In this document: piece after piece, positions 1 through 10,795 of the stretch
Position numbering within the stretch: the stretch's first letter is position 1
Layout: every line of letters starts with the position of its first letter
From: Harmothoe impar
Taxonomy: Eukaryota; Annelida; Polychaeta; Phyllodocida; Polynoidae
Assembly: GCA_947462335.1 (NCBI GenBank)
Contig: OX381714.1
Span: forward strand, 55,845,800 to 55,909,799
Length of the DNA: 64,000 bases
Direction of reading: 5' to 3'
Position numbers and translations under genes: made by a program
The notes under the pieces: generated by a model
The model's input: the letters and a program-made list of their open reading frames with translations, nothing else
Database searches by the model: none
Told to the model about the DNA's origin: nothing

Positions 1-60
1 TATATCATGACAACAAAGTTAATAATGCATTAAAACACTATGCTGTCCATAAAGGGTTAA
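1..60. mobile_element. TTAA-MITE copy 1 (right end only)
   Basis: This is the right arm of the dominant MITE family, cut by the window edge. It shows the internal ATCATGACAACAAAG motif, a degenerate GCATTAAAACACTATG and the terminal AAAGGGTTAA with its TTAA end. Confidence 0.7.
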
Positions 61-802
61 GTACTGACCTGGGATCAAGAGCCGCTCAGAGTACTTCCTC
101 CTGAGTTACTCCAAGTATCAAGGTCATCAGGGTCACGGAGGGCATGTTCCAGAGGTTATATTGGGTGTTCTGACCTCAGGGTCTTATCTAGCGGGAAACA
201 CCACTGGTACTTGTGGTTAGGTATAGCAATTGACCCGATATAAATTAGGTTTCCCATTGCATATCTGTCAGTTATACAGGAATTGTGGGTTAATTATAAT
301 TATGGTAGACTCCTGAAGTTTGCCTTCTTTTGAAACAAGCAACGGCTATCTAGTCTGTCTGGTGCAGGCCAGTATCTGTAAAACTGATAATTCCAAGATA
401 ATTTGCTCTGCCAGAAATGTGTCAAGGGCTAGACCATGTCCCAAATAACCTTGGCTAAGGTCAGGGTAACTGACCTTCACCCTGATTAAAGAGGTGAAGG
501 TCACTCAGTGGAAAAAGATACATCCATTTTGCCAGCTGAATTCCTGTAAATTGAAGGATTCTAACCATTGTACCCTAATGCATTGATGATGGCAACGGGC
601 CTTTCTGTTCTCAGATAAAGGGAGTGGGACAGAGCCTTCGGTACCCTTGTCCATGAATCAAGGGAACGGTCACAAATGACGTCACCAGCCAGAAGGTGGG
701 TAGTCTGATGGCATCACCAGGGCCATACATTTGTAGAGCAGACACAGAGCAGCTCCGTGAGCCGCTCCCTACACACACAGACCTAATGGTGCCTGTCACC
801 TC
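61..802. other. Intergenic, no feature recognised
   Basis: No coding signal, RNA gene or clear repeat is visible here. Short open frames lack any family resemblance. Confidence 0.5.
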
Positions 803-985
803 CAGGGGCGGATCCAGAGGGGGGGTTCTGGGGGTCAGGACCCCCCCCCCCCCCCTTTTGGAAAAAGATTTAAAAAATGTTAATGATAATTTGATCCGCC
901 GCGAGTCGAGTCGCGTCACTTTTCGGTACTGTGGTGTTTGGTGGACCCCCCCCCCCCCCTTTTCAAATTCCTGGGTCCGCCCCTG
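803..985. mobile_element. MITE with CAGGGGCGGATCCAG ends
   Basis: The ends are inverted repeats: CAGGGGCGGATCCAG on the left and CTGGGTCCGCCCCTG on the right, one mismatch in 15. Inside, a G run followed by a C run on the left and a C run on the right flank an AT-rich core, making a foldback. The same five bases ACCTC flank both ends directly and may be a target-site duplication. Ends of this type are common among hAT-like elements, but those usually duplicate 8 bp, so the superfamily is uncertain. Confidence 0.65.
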
Positions 986-2142
986 ACCTCCTCCTCCTTC
1001 TCTGTCCAAAGTCACTGCTCTCTGAGCTGCTACTCTCTGGTCTCAGTGAAGGAAATTGTTCTTCTATTTCTTCTATATACTTTAATAGCATAACACTGAA
1101 ATTTAGCCTTGACCTAATAGATACATCCTTCCTGAATAAATTGCATTTTCCTCTTTTTTTTCCCCAAACTGTTGTAGTGATTCTCTGCCAACATGTGCTT
1201 GGAGAGTGTTCGTGTGTTCCTACCTCCAGGGTTGAGAGCAGGCAGGAATTCCACTTCCGGTGGGAGCAGCCCTACAGGAAGGCTGCACCGTCATGAACAG
1301 GGGTGGATGGCTGGGTTTACTTTCTAGGTATTCTAGAAAATAAGAGGATGTTGATGAAAGGGCTGAAATTATCCAGCTTGACATACATTTACGAAAAGCA
1401 GAGGTTAAACTGTGTCCATTCCTAGCCAGGTTCCTTCGTAGAAGGCCTATCAAATAACTAATACCCGGTATATATAATTTGTACTCTAACTCAGAATCTA
1501 AATGAATGGGGGTTTCATTTCATGCAAAACTTTGTGGTACATATTTATAGCAGTAATATTCTGCTGATAACAGCACAACATCCACCTCTGGAGGAAAGTT
1601 CACAAAGTATGTCACCGGTGGAAGTCATTGTGTTCCAAAATGACCTGGGACATATATTGTAAGGCCAATTTGCCCAAAATAGTGAAGATCGATCGAGGGA
1701 GAGCGAGATATATAAAGGGTACCACGACAGGCTACTTCATTTGTTAACGTTCCCTGAAACCCAACATACTATAACTACATGTACATTCGTGAAAGGTCGC
1801 AGCAATGTCTGAGTATCTGGGTACAGTGTAACTAAGTTGCAAGGCTGGGGTTCATTACGCAAGGCCTTACGCTAGTGTTTACTAGTATGTGAACGTCAGA
1901 TTTAGCCGTCACATTTGTGTATACACCGCTCACAGCCTCCCAGCCTGGTCATCATTCCCTTACACAACCCCCGGCACAACCCGCACAGACTTTGGTCATC
2001 TTATTTGCGGCAGGAGCCCATGTTGGAGTGTTTATCTTTACATTGTACATAATAAGAACACGCCACTTATCCAGGTCTGGTCCCACAACCCTAAAGCTAA
2101 ATATACAAGGATGATCCAGGGTTGCCTTCTGTGCCTGTCAGG
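986..2142. other. Intergenic, no feature recognised
   Basis: No gene or named repeat is recognised. Open frames here are short and without domain resemblance. Confidence 0.5.
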
Positions 2143-2500
2143 TTAGTCAGGGCCGCATAGTGCTTTGGTTTGCTATGCTATTAGTATGTATGATGCATGA
2201 ATGCAGCCCTGGTGAGTAACTCACAATGGCTGCATTCATGCAGCCTGCCGACCTTTGTGAGTGTATCAACCCTGTAGAGGCAGCATGCCCAGTGGGCACA
2301 CAACATTGATTCAACATTGATAAATGGTTGTCAACATTGAGTCAATGTTAATTCAACATTTATTCAACGTTAAACTGAATTTTGTGCCCACTGGGATGAT
2401 GCATGCATGCAGCCCTAGCGATCGAGTCACTTACCAAAGCTGCATTATGGCGATAAAGGACATAATGCATTCGAGCACTATGCTGCGCTTAAGGGGTTAA
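2143..2500. mobile_element. TTAA-MITE copy 2, interrupted by another element
   Basis: Both arms of the family are present: a left end with GGGCCGCATAGTGCTTT, one internal hairpin around GATGCATGAATGCAGCCC, and a right end AAGGGGTTAA. The second internal hairpin is interrupted at 2288-2395 by a different MITE flanked by ATG on both sides. Confidence 0.8.
2288..2395. mobile_element. MITE with CCCAGTGGGCAC ends, nested
   Basis: The ends are a perfect 12-bp inverted repeat, CCCAGTGGGCAC and GTGCCCACTGGG, around a core of imperfect TCAACATTGA units that can fold on itself. ATG occurs at 2285-2287 and again at 2396-2398. Removing the element and one ATG restores the sequence expected from other copies of the host MITE, which supports a 3-bp target duplication. 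A second member lies at 32398-32500. Confidence 0.8.
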
Positions 2501-2759
2501 AGGGTTACGCCTAATGGGGGCTCCACAAACAAACCGCATTTAGCAACACAGCACTTCTGTGGCCATATTCCGGGCTACATTCTCTGCATGCCATGTTACA
2601 AAAACCCTCACTTCTACCAGTGCTACTGTTGCAGTGTTTGACCCTCACTACTGTTGCAGTAACTGTGTTAGTTACTTTTAGGTTTCATTTAGACAGTGAG
2701 GTTAAAAGCATGTGGCTTCGTTGTGGATGCCATGTGGCTTCCTTTACTAGCTCATGTGG

Positions 2760-3330
2760 CTTCCAAAGTGGCTTCGTCCTGGGTTTCCTGTCTTATTACC
2801 CAGAGCATTATAGATATGGCCCAAGACCCCTAAATTCGACACGGCGACATGGGCATTTCTTAAATTCGACATGCGACATGAGGCCTAGTGACATGTGACA
2901 TGAAGCTTAAAAAACTTTCACTGACAGTTATTAAAATCGACATGGGACATGACCATTTTTAAGCGACATAGACATGCGACATGGCCATTTCTTAAAACCG
3001 ACATGCGACATGGGGACCCCCCCATCAAGGGCCCCATAGATGCTGTTATCAAGAAACAATCTTATATATCTCTGAAATAGGGGGAAATTTTGCTTAAATG
3101 AGATACTGATAAAAAGCGCTTCACATTGGGAATTAGTTCAAGGAGATATAAGGCTTCTAAAGTGGCTTCGTCATGGGTTTCCTGTCTTATTACCCAGAGC
3201 ATTATAGATGCTGTCATCAAGAAGCAATATTATCTCTGAAATAGAGAAAAGTGTCGCTTAATTAAATGACATAAATGGTTCCTCGCATTTGGCATTGGTT
3301 CATATTCAATTTAATGTTCAATATGATATT
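2760..3330. repeat. Tandem duplication of a ~100-170 bp segment
   Basis: The segment containing AAGTGGCTTCGTC, TTTCCTGTCTTATTACCC and AGAGCATTATAGAT, then TGCTGT-ATCAAGAA, occurs twice: at 2761-2815 plus 3036-3080, and again at about 3158-3245. The first copy is split by the insertion at 2816-3035; the second is intact and represents the empty site. Confidence 0.75.
2816..3035. mobile_element. Insertion built of GACATG repeats, with ATAGAT target duplication
   Basis: ATAGAT occurs immediately left (2810-2815) and right (3036-3041) of this 220-bp block. The paralogous segment at about 3158-3245 lacks the block and has one ATAGAT. The ends are weakly inverted (ATGGCCC and GGGCCCC). The interior is an irregular series of AAATTCGACATG and GCGACATGGGCATTT units. 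The superfamily is not recognised. Confidence 0.7.
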
Positions 3331-3654
3331 AATATGCCAATGAAAGAAAATCTCTTAAAACATACGTTTTAAAGTAAAGTTAGAATTTTAAAGCCTTTTC
3401 TTTTAGACTAAATGTTTTCACCTTTCTTGCCTTTTTCCATGATGGGGGTCTATACAGACATCTCACAGGGGAGCCTTGGGTTGAGTAACTCCCAGATGGA
3501 GAGGAGCAAACCCTAACAACCCCCATCACAGTGGCCATGTAAACTACAGCCAGGCCCCTTAGCATGGCGTCCATGTTCCCTCCTACCCTACCCCAACCCG
3601 CCACGTGGGCTAAATTGAAGGCCAAGTGAGGTGCAGCCCTGGAGCACTGCTCAG
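3331..3654. other. Intergenic, no feature recognised
   Basis: Nothing recognisable is seen between the duplicated segment and the next MITE. Confidence 0.45.
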
Positions 3655-4090
3655 TTAACCCTTTAAGGGCCGCATAATGCTGTAATGTGCTGTACCCTTT
3701 AGTGTCATGATGCATGAATACAGCCCTGGTGAGCAACTCCCCCAGTGCTGCATTCATACATCATACCGACTCTATGGGAGTGTATTGGCCATCTAGGATT
3801 GGCATGATGCTTGAATGTATCACTGGGGAGTTACTCGCAAGACAGGGCTATACATTCAAGCATCATGACGACCACAGCATAGTACATTATTGTGTTCCCA
3901 TACTGATAAAATCTATAGGATTTTGATTCACCCCGAGTGTAGTGAGCACGACCTTGAAGATACTAAGATGTATATGTTTATAAGACAACAATATAAGGTA
4001 TTAAATCTGATGTAAACCTATGGTGAAATAAACAAGATAATAAACCCAAAAGAAATACATAAATGCACTATGCGGTCCTTAAAGGGTTAG
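3655..4090. mobile_element. TTAA-MITE copy 3 with internal insertion
   Basis: TTAA is followed by CCCTTTAAGGGCCGCATAAT on the left. The right end is CTATGCGGTCCTTAAAGGG followed by TTAG. Both internal hairpins are visible. About 165 bp of unrelated sequence (about 3890-4058) interrupts the right arm, between TACATTA and TACATAA, which may be a diverged target duplication. Confidence 0.8.
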
Positions 4091-5238
4091 AGTGGGAACA
4101 GGAGAAGAACAGCCCCTCACCCCAGGTGGGTAGAGGATGGGGGGGGGGGGGGTGTAGAAAGCCTCACCTGGAGACCCAGTGAACCTGCTGCCCTTTCCAT
4201 CAGGCAGGTCGGCTTTCATTGATGGTGTGGAGAGTCATGCTTACTTACGTTGCCTCTCTGTCAGCCTGCCTAATGCATCCCTGACGTCTACTATGGGTAG
4301 AATGCAGGCTGGGGGGACTCGGGTCTTTTCGACTGGGATCTTTTCCATACATCATGTACAACGATATCATTGACCTTTAGAAATGCTATAGTGGTGATCT
4401 CCCTTTGCAATGGTAGACGTAGAGATTTTATGTCAAAAAGAACTACTATCTAAATAAAATTTCCTCAGAAGAGGCACCATAAACATTTATTTCCTACCTA
4501 GATGATATTTCCTGCACCAAAAAAAGGAGAGTGGTACATAATAAAGTACCTAAACATCCTCATATCTATGGGATGAAGGAGGACAGGGGTTAAATCATAT
4601 CAGTGATTGCTGGGGCAATAATAATTATAGCAAATGGTAATAGGTAGAATTGATATGGGGCACGCCCACTGACAACACAGGAGGGATGTATACATGTATT
4701 CTGAGCGCACACTGAGAGTGCAGGAATGAGGTATTCTGAGCTTTGCTATTTAGTATGATTATTATTCTTTCACCAAGGAGTCAGAGTTGCATCTTCGCAT
4801 GTATTGTATTATAGATCACTATGGATTAGCTAAGGAAATGTAACACACACACCCCAGTATTTTTTTATTTTTATTTTTTATTTAAAATTCATACCTTTCT
4901 AGGGGGATGTTTTTCTTTAAATAAATTTCTTGTCTTGTCCATACATGTGACCAATCCATGTTTTACATCATTCATTCATGACGTCTCTTGAGTGTAGTAC
5001 AGTATGTTGTGTTCATGCATAGAGTCCGACTTTTAGCTGTGAGAGTTGTCACAGACTGTTAAGGTTAGCTAACCTGTATACTTTCTACAGTATGAGTTTT
5101 TACAGATGAATGAGGAAATTTTAAAATATCAACCCTCCCTTATATATGATGAGTAGAGTAGATAGGATTAGTGGTTTTCAGTTGACATTCTTTGAACATT
5201 GGAGTTGTACAATAAGCAGTTAAGACTTTCACCCATAG
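4091..5238. other. Intergenic, no gene recognised
   Basis: A G run lies near 4140-4152 and AT-rich sequence near 4860-4920. No coding feature is supported. Confidence 0.5.
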
Positions 5239-5239
5239 T

Positions 5240-5341
5240 AACATGAATTACGTAGCAACATGAATGAGTAGTAACATGAATGAGTAGTATCTTAAATGAG
5301 AAGTATCATGAATCAGTAGTATTATGAATCAGTAGTGACAT
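5240..5341 (-). repeat. 16-bp tandem repeat at the 3' end of a LINE
   Basis: About six imperfect units of 16 bp (plus strand ATGAATGAGTAGTAAC, ATGAATCAGTAGTATT and similar). Read on the minus strand, the array starts right after the reverse-transcriptase-related open frame ends. A short tandem repeat in this place is a usual 3' terminus for several non-LTR retrotransposon clades. Confidence 0.65.
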
Positions 5342-5361
5342 TGTCTTTCCCTTTAAGGGTT

Positions 5362-5910
5362 TTACCTTCGTCTTCTATTTCTAAGTTCCAGTAGGGTCTC
5401 CCTTTTGCCTGCCATATTAGTACCATACCAGTTTTTGGTTTTGACTTTGAACGCTGCCTTTGAAGTTGCACTTTGAATATGATGTGGGAGTGCATTCCAA
5501 AGTTTGATTCCTCTGTAGTGAGGGGATCTTTTAAACCTTGACGTGTGGGGAAAGGGAACAGGGTAGTTCAGCTTGTTGTCGCCTCTAGTCCTGTTACGTG
5601 AGGCTGGGGGGGGAGATTTCTTAGATCTAGTATAGAACAGAGACATGAGGAGCTCTTTTCTGCGCTGTGCCAAAGGTGGGACTTCACATAAATTATGTAG
5701 GTCTGCTACCGATTCTTCCCAAACCCTGACACGTCTTATACATCTTAGCATTCTGTTTTGTGATACCTGTAATTTTCTTGTATACTCCTCGATGCAGGCA
5801 TCCACTAAAAAGCTACAGTAGTCATAATGAGGTGTGATTGCTTGCTTAAATAGTAGAGTTGCATCATAATCTGATAATAAAAACCTGAGCTTTGCATATT
5901 TCGTTGACAT
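5362..5910 (-). pseudogene. LINE-like ORF2 C-terminal fragment, 5'-truncated
   Basis: A 182-residue open frame resembles the region downstream of the reverse-transcriptase domain in non-LTR retrotransposons. Residues such as HYDYCSFLVDAC, LQVSQNRMLRCIRRV, and late in the frame YRGIKLWNALP with TSKAAFKVKTKNWY follow the usual order for this class (a recurring LW.LP motif near the end). The catalytic YXDD part is absent because the element is truncated on its 5' side, near 5910. It ends in an Arg-rich tail and is followed by the 16-bp array at 5240-5341. The frame is intact, suggesting a fairly recent insertion. It is not a host gene. Confidence 0.75.
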
Positions 5911-6294
5911 GAAGTTTGTGGTATTACTACTTTAGCTGTGCCAATATACGCTGTGAGGTATTATAACTCATGTCTGTAGGCTACTACTGTGAGCTGGAAC
6001 CGGCAGAGAGTGAGCACTGGTCACAAATATCACAACCCTCCCCCATAAGAATCACAGGCTAAATGCCAGGCAATTATCTCATTGGTCAAAAATGAATTCC
6101 GCCAGTGGCCTGAGAGGTGTTGAGGGCAGTAGTGGTGGGTAAGAGAGCAGCTCAGAAGGCGGCGGTGTGAGCTGGCCTACATATTGAGTTACTGCTAGGT
6201 TATAGCACAGGTACCTCTAGCCTACTGCCACGGCCCCCACTCAACCCGCTACTCGTATACCTGGCCGCCCCAGCCTTGTCATAATATTTGTATG
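5911..6294. other. Intergenic, no feature recognised
   Basis: No gene or repeat is recognised in this 384-bp gap. Confidence 0.45.
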
Positions 6295-6555
6295 TTACCC
6301 CTGTAAGGGCCACAGGGAGCTGTGTTATTATGTCCTTTATCATTATGATACATTCATAGCTTTTCATGCAGGACTGGAGAGTTTAACCACCAGGGCTGCA
6401 TTCATGCATCATACTGACCCATTTGGGAGTGTATCAACCCAGTAGAGTCTGCACAGTGCATGAATGCAGCACTGGCGAGTTACTCGCTGCATTCATGCAT
6501 CATGGCAACAAGGGACATGGTACATTAAAGCACTATGCGGCCCTTACAGGGTTAA
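6295..6555. mobile_element. TTAA-MITE copy 4
   Basis: The copy has a left end TTACCCCTGTAAGGGCC, the internal GGGCTGCATTCATGCATCAT and its inverted partner, the centre motif GGGAGTGTATCAACCC, and a right end GCGGCCCTTACAGGGTTAA. Confidence 0.8.
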
Positions 6556-7900
6556 CCCCTGTCGCCCCACACTCTAGCACTGCGACAAGCTCTGTACTGC
6601 TGTAGCACTGTGGGACGGGGAGGGTGAGTCTGACGTTAGAAGCTGAGGTTTACATCCTAGTGTATAGAAACACGGTCCTTGCACTCTCAGATAAAATGGC
6701 ATCCATGCTCGTTCATTCCTCCCAAAACACCTCCTTTCTCTACGATAATCAGCCTAATGAAAGGCCACCCTTTGTGGGGATCCACCAACTTTTGGAAGTA
6801 AAAGAAAAAGCAAGCTCCTCTCCTTTCCTAAAATTGAAGGGGACAAGAGATACAATGAAGTGTCATATTCACATAAGATAAGCTATGAAAAACATCCTTA
6901 ATCAAATTCAAGGACTCAAAATCCCCTTTAAATTAAAAAAAAGACACAAGGGTTTTCCTGGGGCAAAAAAGATCCTCTTTTTCAGATTGCATTGACATTG
7001 GGAGAACGTGATAAGATACCCATATTATTGGCTCGGATTCAGAGAACGAAGGTGTATTTCATCTTGCCTTGAGAGTGCAGGGTTGGAGGCTGGGCCCGGG
7101 GGTTTACTTCCCGGGGGGGGGGGGGGTGGGGGGGCAGGGGCTATCATTGTGCTGAGGTTGAAGTACACGCTTAGTAGATGCTTACAGAAAGATACTGTCA
7201 ACTTGCTGACTTTTTTGCTTGCTGACTTTTTGTTTGTTGTAGCCTAGAGTTAGGCAAGTAGCCCAAGGCCTTGGTAACATTGGGTTGAGATGCCTGGAGA
7301 TGCTTCAGCTTTTTAGGTGTCAGGGACTGTAGTATTGTGCAAGGAATAACGTGGTGTAACTATGAACTGTATCATATATCGAGTACTATATCTAGCCCCT
7401 TGGTCATGTTCTAGTACATGTAATACATATTGAAATGTATATTATAAATATCTCCCTGGAGCTATTCTACCACATGTACAGGAGTTTCTAATAGTGAATA
7501 TGCTTGCAGTGTAGCATTCTCTCTGGTCGCATACATACACCTGGAATAAGCCTGTAATCATCCAAAGTTGTGACATCATGTGTGAACGTTCCCTCATTAT
7601 GGGGATTTTAATTAATTGAAATAGAGAATTATTGGCTTATAATGTGAGCTGCTAATTTCTGTATCTACTAGTCTATCTAGCTAGACATAGATTACTGCCA
7701 TGTCGTCTGGCCTAATAACGACCCTAATAACGACCCGAGGACTTCTCGACAGCCTTTGTATCTACCAGCCCTACCAATCACATGACGTCATGTTCACACA
7801 TCAACATGCCTACACATGTACTTATGAGCCGCAGACTTATGAGCTGCACCCCCGCACTACTTGCAGACAGGAAGGGTGGGGCCCGGTGCCAGCTCATAGA
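6556..7900. other. Intergenic, G-rich run, no gene
   Basis: A G-rich run lies at about 7110-7134. Several short open frames occur but none resembles a known family. Confidence 0.5.
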
Positions 7901-7982
7901 GCAGCTCACACAGCAGCTCACACAGCAGCTCACACAGCAGCTCACACAGCAGCTCACACAGCAGCTCACACAGCAGCTCACA
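7901..7982. repeat. 12-bp minisatellite GCAGCTCACACA, about 7 units
   Basis: Nearly perfect head-to-tail copies of GCAGCTCACACA. Because 12 is a multiple of 3 and the unit has no stop, several frames on both strands stay open through it (AAHT, QLTQ, CELL or VSCC repeats). These are artefacts of the repeat, not proteins. Confidence 0.9.
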
Positions 7983-8094
7983 GACCCAGGCACGAGCAGA
8001 TACGAGCAGATTGAGAAGAGCAGATCGGCGGCCACTCAATCCTTGCTTTCAGTCCAAGCCAGTCTCTCCCCGTCAGCAGATTGAATTCTATTCC

Positions 8095-8333
8095 TTAACT
8101 CATGCTAATTTGGCGTCATGATGCTCCAATGACTCCACAGTGCTGGCGAGTGTGTTCGCCAGTGTTGCATTCGTGCATCATGCTGACCCTTTCAGAGTGT
8201 ATGAACCCCATTGGGTTGGCACACAACCACCGATGCAGTCCTGACGAGAGTTGTCAGAGTTGCACACCAGAGCTGCATCCATACATCATGACGACAAAGG
8301 GCATAGCACATTAAAGAACTAGGCGGCCCTTAA
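8095..8333. mobile_element. TTAA-MITE copy 5, left arm shortened
   Basis: TTAA at 8095 and TTAA at 8330 bound the copy. The left terminal repeat is mostly lost, but GTCATGATGC, the GAGTGTATGAACCCC centre and the right arm ATCATGACGACAAAGGGC with GGCGGCCCTTAA are clear. Confidence 0.75.
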
Positions 8334-8571
8334 TCCTCTAAAGACGGATGTCGCTAAAATATGACATTTGTCGCCATGTTGCACTAATGCAGCCCCATCG
8401 AGTAACTCTCTGGTTACATTGATGCATCCTTCCCACCCTATGGGAGTGCATGTCTAAGCCCCGTAGGGTCGGCATGATGCTTGAATGCAGTGCTGATGAG
8501 TTACTCATGCATGCATCATGACGACCAAGAGCATGATGCATGAAGGTATCATGCCGTCCTGAAACGGATAA
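8334..8571. mobile_element. TTAA-MITE copy 6, adjacent to copy 5
   Basis: This degenerate copy begins where copy 5 ends. Both hairpin modules, the centre motif and ATCATGACGACCAAGAGC are visible. The right end is CCTGAAACGGATAA. Confidence 0.7.
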
Positions 8572-8732
8572 CTTATGAGAAGTAGCACGTCCATGGAGGG
8601 ACATCAAAGCCTTCACAGACGGCAGACAGGCCGGGCCGCCCAGGAGGCGGTACCAGGGGCAGGACCAGTGCAGGACGGGGATTGCTGACGGTGTTGGGTT
8701 CATGCCTACAGCTACTCCCTGATTGGTAGCCA

Positions 8733-8851
8733 TTAACCCTGTAAGGGCCGCACAGTGCTTTAATGCATCATGCCCTTGGTCGACATGATGCATGAATGCA
8801 GCCCTGGCGAGTAACTCGCCAGGGCTGCATTCAAACATCATGCCGACCCAA
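8733..8851. mobile_element. TTAA-MITE copy 7 (left half)
   Basis: It starts TTAACCCTGTAAGGGCCGCA. It contains one nearly perfect hairpin in which CCCTGGCGAGTAACTCGCCA forms the tip, then breaks off after ATCATGCCGACCC. Confidence 0.85.
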
Positions 8852-8865
8852 CGCACAGTATCATG

Positions 8866-9417
8866 GTGAGTAATTCACAGAGTATTGAATATTTTTGTGT
8901 TGAATCATTTATACTGGGACCGTATACTACGATCGAAACATTTCCCAAGATGATGGCAGTGCTGGTAAGGTCCGGGGGGGGGGGGGGAGGGGGTTGGTAT
9001 TGGAAATTGTCTCAACATTGGTGCCGCAAGGGTGACGTGATTTGTGAACGTTCACTAAAGAAATGTCTAAAGGATTATCAAACTCAAACCTCCTAAATAT
9101 AAGTGCTGCATGGTGGCAGTGTGTGCAATGAGCAGCTCCCTATAGTGTAGTATAGCTGAGGAGCTGCTCCCTGGGACTCTATGTAACAGGCTGGGCGTGG
9201 GTAGAGGCGCTCCTCTCTGCTACTGATGGTAGCATGGACCTATAAATACCCCCACCCCCACCAGCCCCACCCCCAAATTGGCAGGAGGTGGCAGCACGCT
9301 ACCTTACCCCTATATTTATTTACCCCACCCTGTGTTGATCCGCCTCTGTATGTGTCATTAAGTCATTCCCCCACCAGCGCCACCAGCGGCAGCGGATCAC
9401 TTTCAGACCACTGCAGT
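8866..9417. other. Intergenic, no gene recognised
   Basis: A G run lies at about 8976-8990. No coding or RNA feature is supported. Confidence 0.45.
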
Positions 9418-9655
9418 ATACCCTTTGTTGTCATGATGTATGAATTCAATCCTGGCGAGTAACTCGCGAGTAGCTCGCCAGAGCTGCACGCATGCATCAT
9501 GTCGACCCTTTAGGAGTGTATCGATCAACCCCATATGATCGGTATGATACATGAATGAAGCCCTGGTGAGCTACTTACCAGTGCTGTATGCATGCATGCA
9601 TCATGACGACCAAGGGAATAGCACATTAAAGCATAATGCGGCCCTTAAAGGGCTA
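9418..9655. mobile_element. TTAA-MITE copy 8
   Basis: The left terminal repeat is truncated. Both hairpins, the GTGTATCGATCAACCCC centre and the right end TGCGGCCCTTAAAGGGCTAA are present. Confidence 0.8.
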
Positions 9656-9980
9656 ATCCCCCTAGATCGCCCACCAGTGGCAGTGGATCGCTTTCACGCT
9701 CACTGCTCGGTTGCAATTCATCCGCCCTCCCCGGTACTCGCTCCCAAGTCCCTGTTGTTCTTTTTCTTTCCTACTCCTTTTCATAATTCCTTTTTTTATC
9801 ATAAATAATACCATAGCGCCTTTGGCAATGATAACTTCCGCTAGGCCGGTTCTGCAGGCGTTGCCCACAGAGCCGGCCCAGCACAGCCTCCACGGCCTGG
9901 AGTCTGTCTGGCTGCTTGAGTCTGCATTCCGACCGTCTGCCGATTTTACCCTTCAATGACGGCAGAACGCTATAATAATG
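9656..9980. other. Intergenic, no feature recognised
   Basis: No gene or repeat family is recognised here. Confidence 0.4.
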
Positions 9981-9984
9981 CCTA

Positions 9985-10208
9985 TATACCATTGGTCAAT
10001 ATGATGCATGAATGCAGCCAGCGCGAGTGCCACGCAAGTACTGCATTTAAGCATCATGCCGATGCTACTGGGTTTGATACACACCCGTATGGTCGGCATG
10101 ATGCATTCATGAAAGCCCTGTGAGTATACACCTCGCCAGGCCTGCATTCATGCATCATGACAACATGGAGATCACAGATTAAAGAACTCTGTGGTCCTTA
10201 ACGGGTTA
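9985..10208. mobile_element. TTAA-MITE copy 9
   Basis: The left terminal repeat is lost. ATGATGCATGAATGCAGCC, the centre TGATACACACCCGTATGG and a right end GTGGTCCTTAACGGGTTA identify the family. Confidence 0.75.
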
Positions 10209-10795
10209 TTAAAGGCTGTGGTGCCAAGGACAACAGTGTCGGGCCGGCTAGCGGCGACCGTTGGGTGTGGGTGTTGGACGGGCAGGGAGGCCCGCCCAGA
10301 ACGCACTGGGTCTATGGGGACAGGAGGAATTAGGTGGAGGTTAACTACGCCAGGGGTGCTTTACATAAAAAAAGGTCGTTTTTGGTCCCAACTTTTGTTG
10401 GGAACTATGGATTCTGGGACAATCTCAAACTCGCCTTACAAAATGGGTGTTTTTTTTTGTCCTAGCGGACAGGAATTATCTAAAAATATTTTGGGAAAAA
10501 TCCTGAAGAAATAAATCCTTACTCACTCTGAGTCAGGAAATATTTCCTTACTCACTATTTTTATGACGTCATAGAGGGAATTCCCCCCAAAATAGGTCAC
10601 GTGACATGGGCTTCCCCGGAAATATATCCCAACTCCTGGGAAATATGTCCCAACTCCCTGGGAATCCCCTTGATGATGTCATTTTCTTGGGGGGTTCCCT
10701 GGAAATATTTCTCAAATTGTTTGTGACACCAAAGGGGGGGTCCCTATTCAGGTTCTCCACTAGTAATTAAAAGGCTTGGAGCTATTAATGCAGAA
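10209..10795. other. Intergenic, no gene recognised
   Basis: The stretch holds short repeated blocks such as GGAAATAT-TCCCAACTCC (about 10618-10665). No coding feature is supported. Confidence 0.45.

Noticed and set aside
611..1015. 134-codon Gly-rich frame on the minus strand
   Set aside because: The Gly and Pro runs are translations of the G and C homopolymers in the MITE at 803-985.
2593..2898. 101-codon frame with a hydrophobic start
   Set aside because: The sequence is made of local repeats (CTACTGTTGCAGT twice) and runs into the GACATG insertion, so it is not conserved coding DNA.
7778..8084. Cys-rich, Leu-rich and Thr-Gln-rich frames on both strands
   Set aside because: All are readings of the 12-bp minisatellite at 7901-7982.
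8090..8860. Possible CRISPR-like array because of regularly spaced near-palindromic repeats
   Set aside because: The repeats are four alternating arms of MITE copies with TTAA ends, spacers are not unique, and the genome is eukaryotic.
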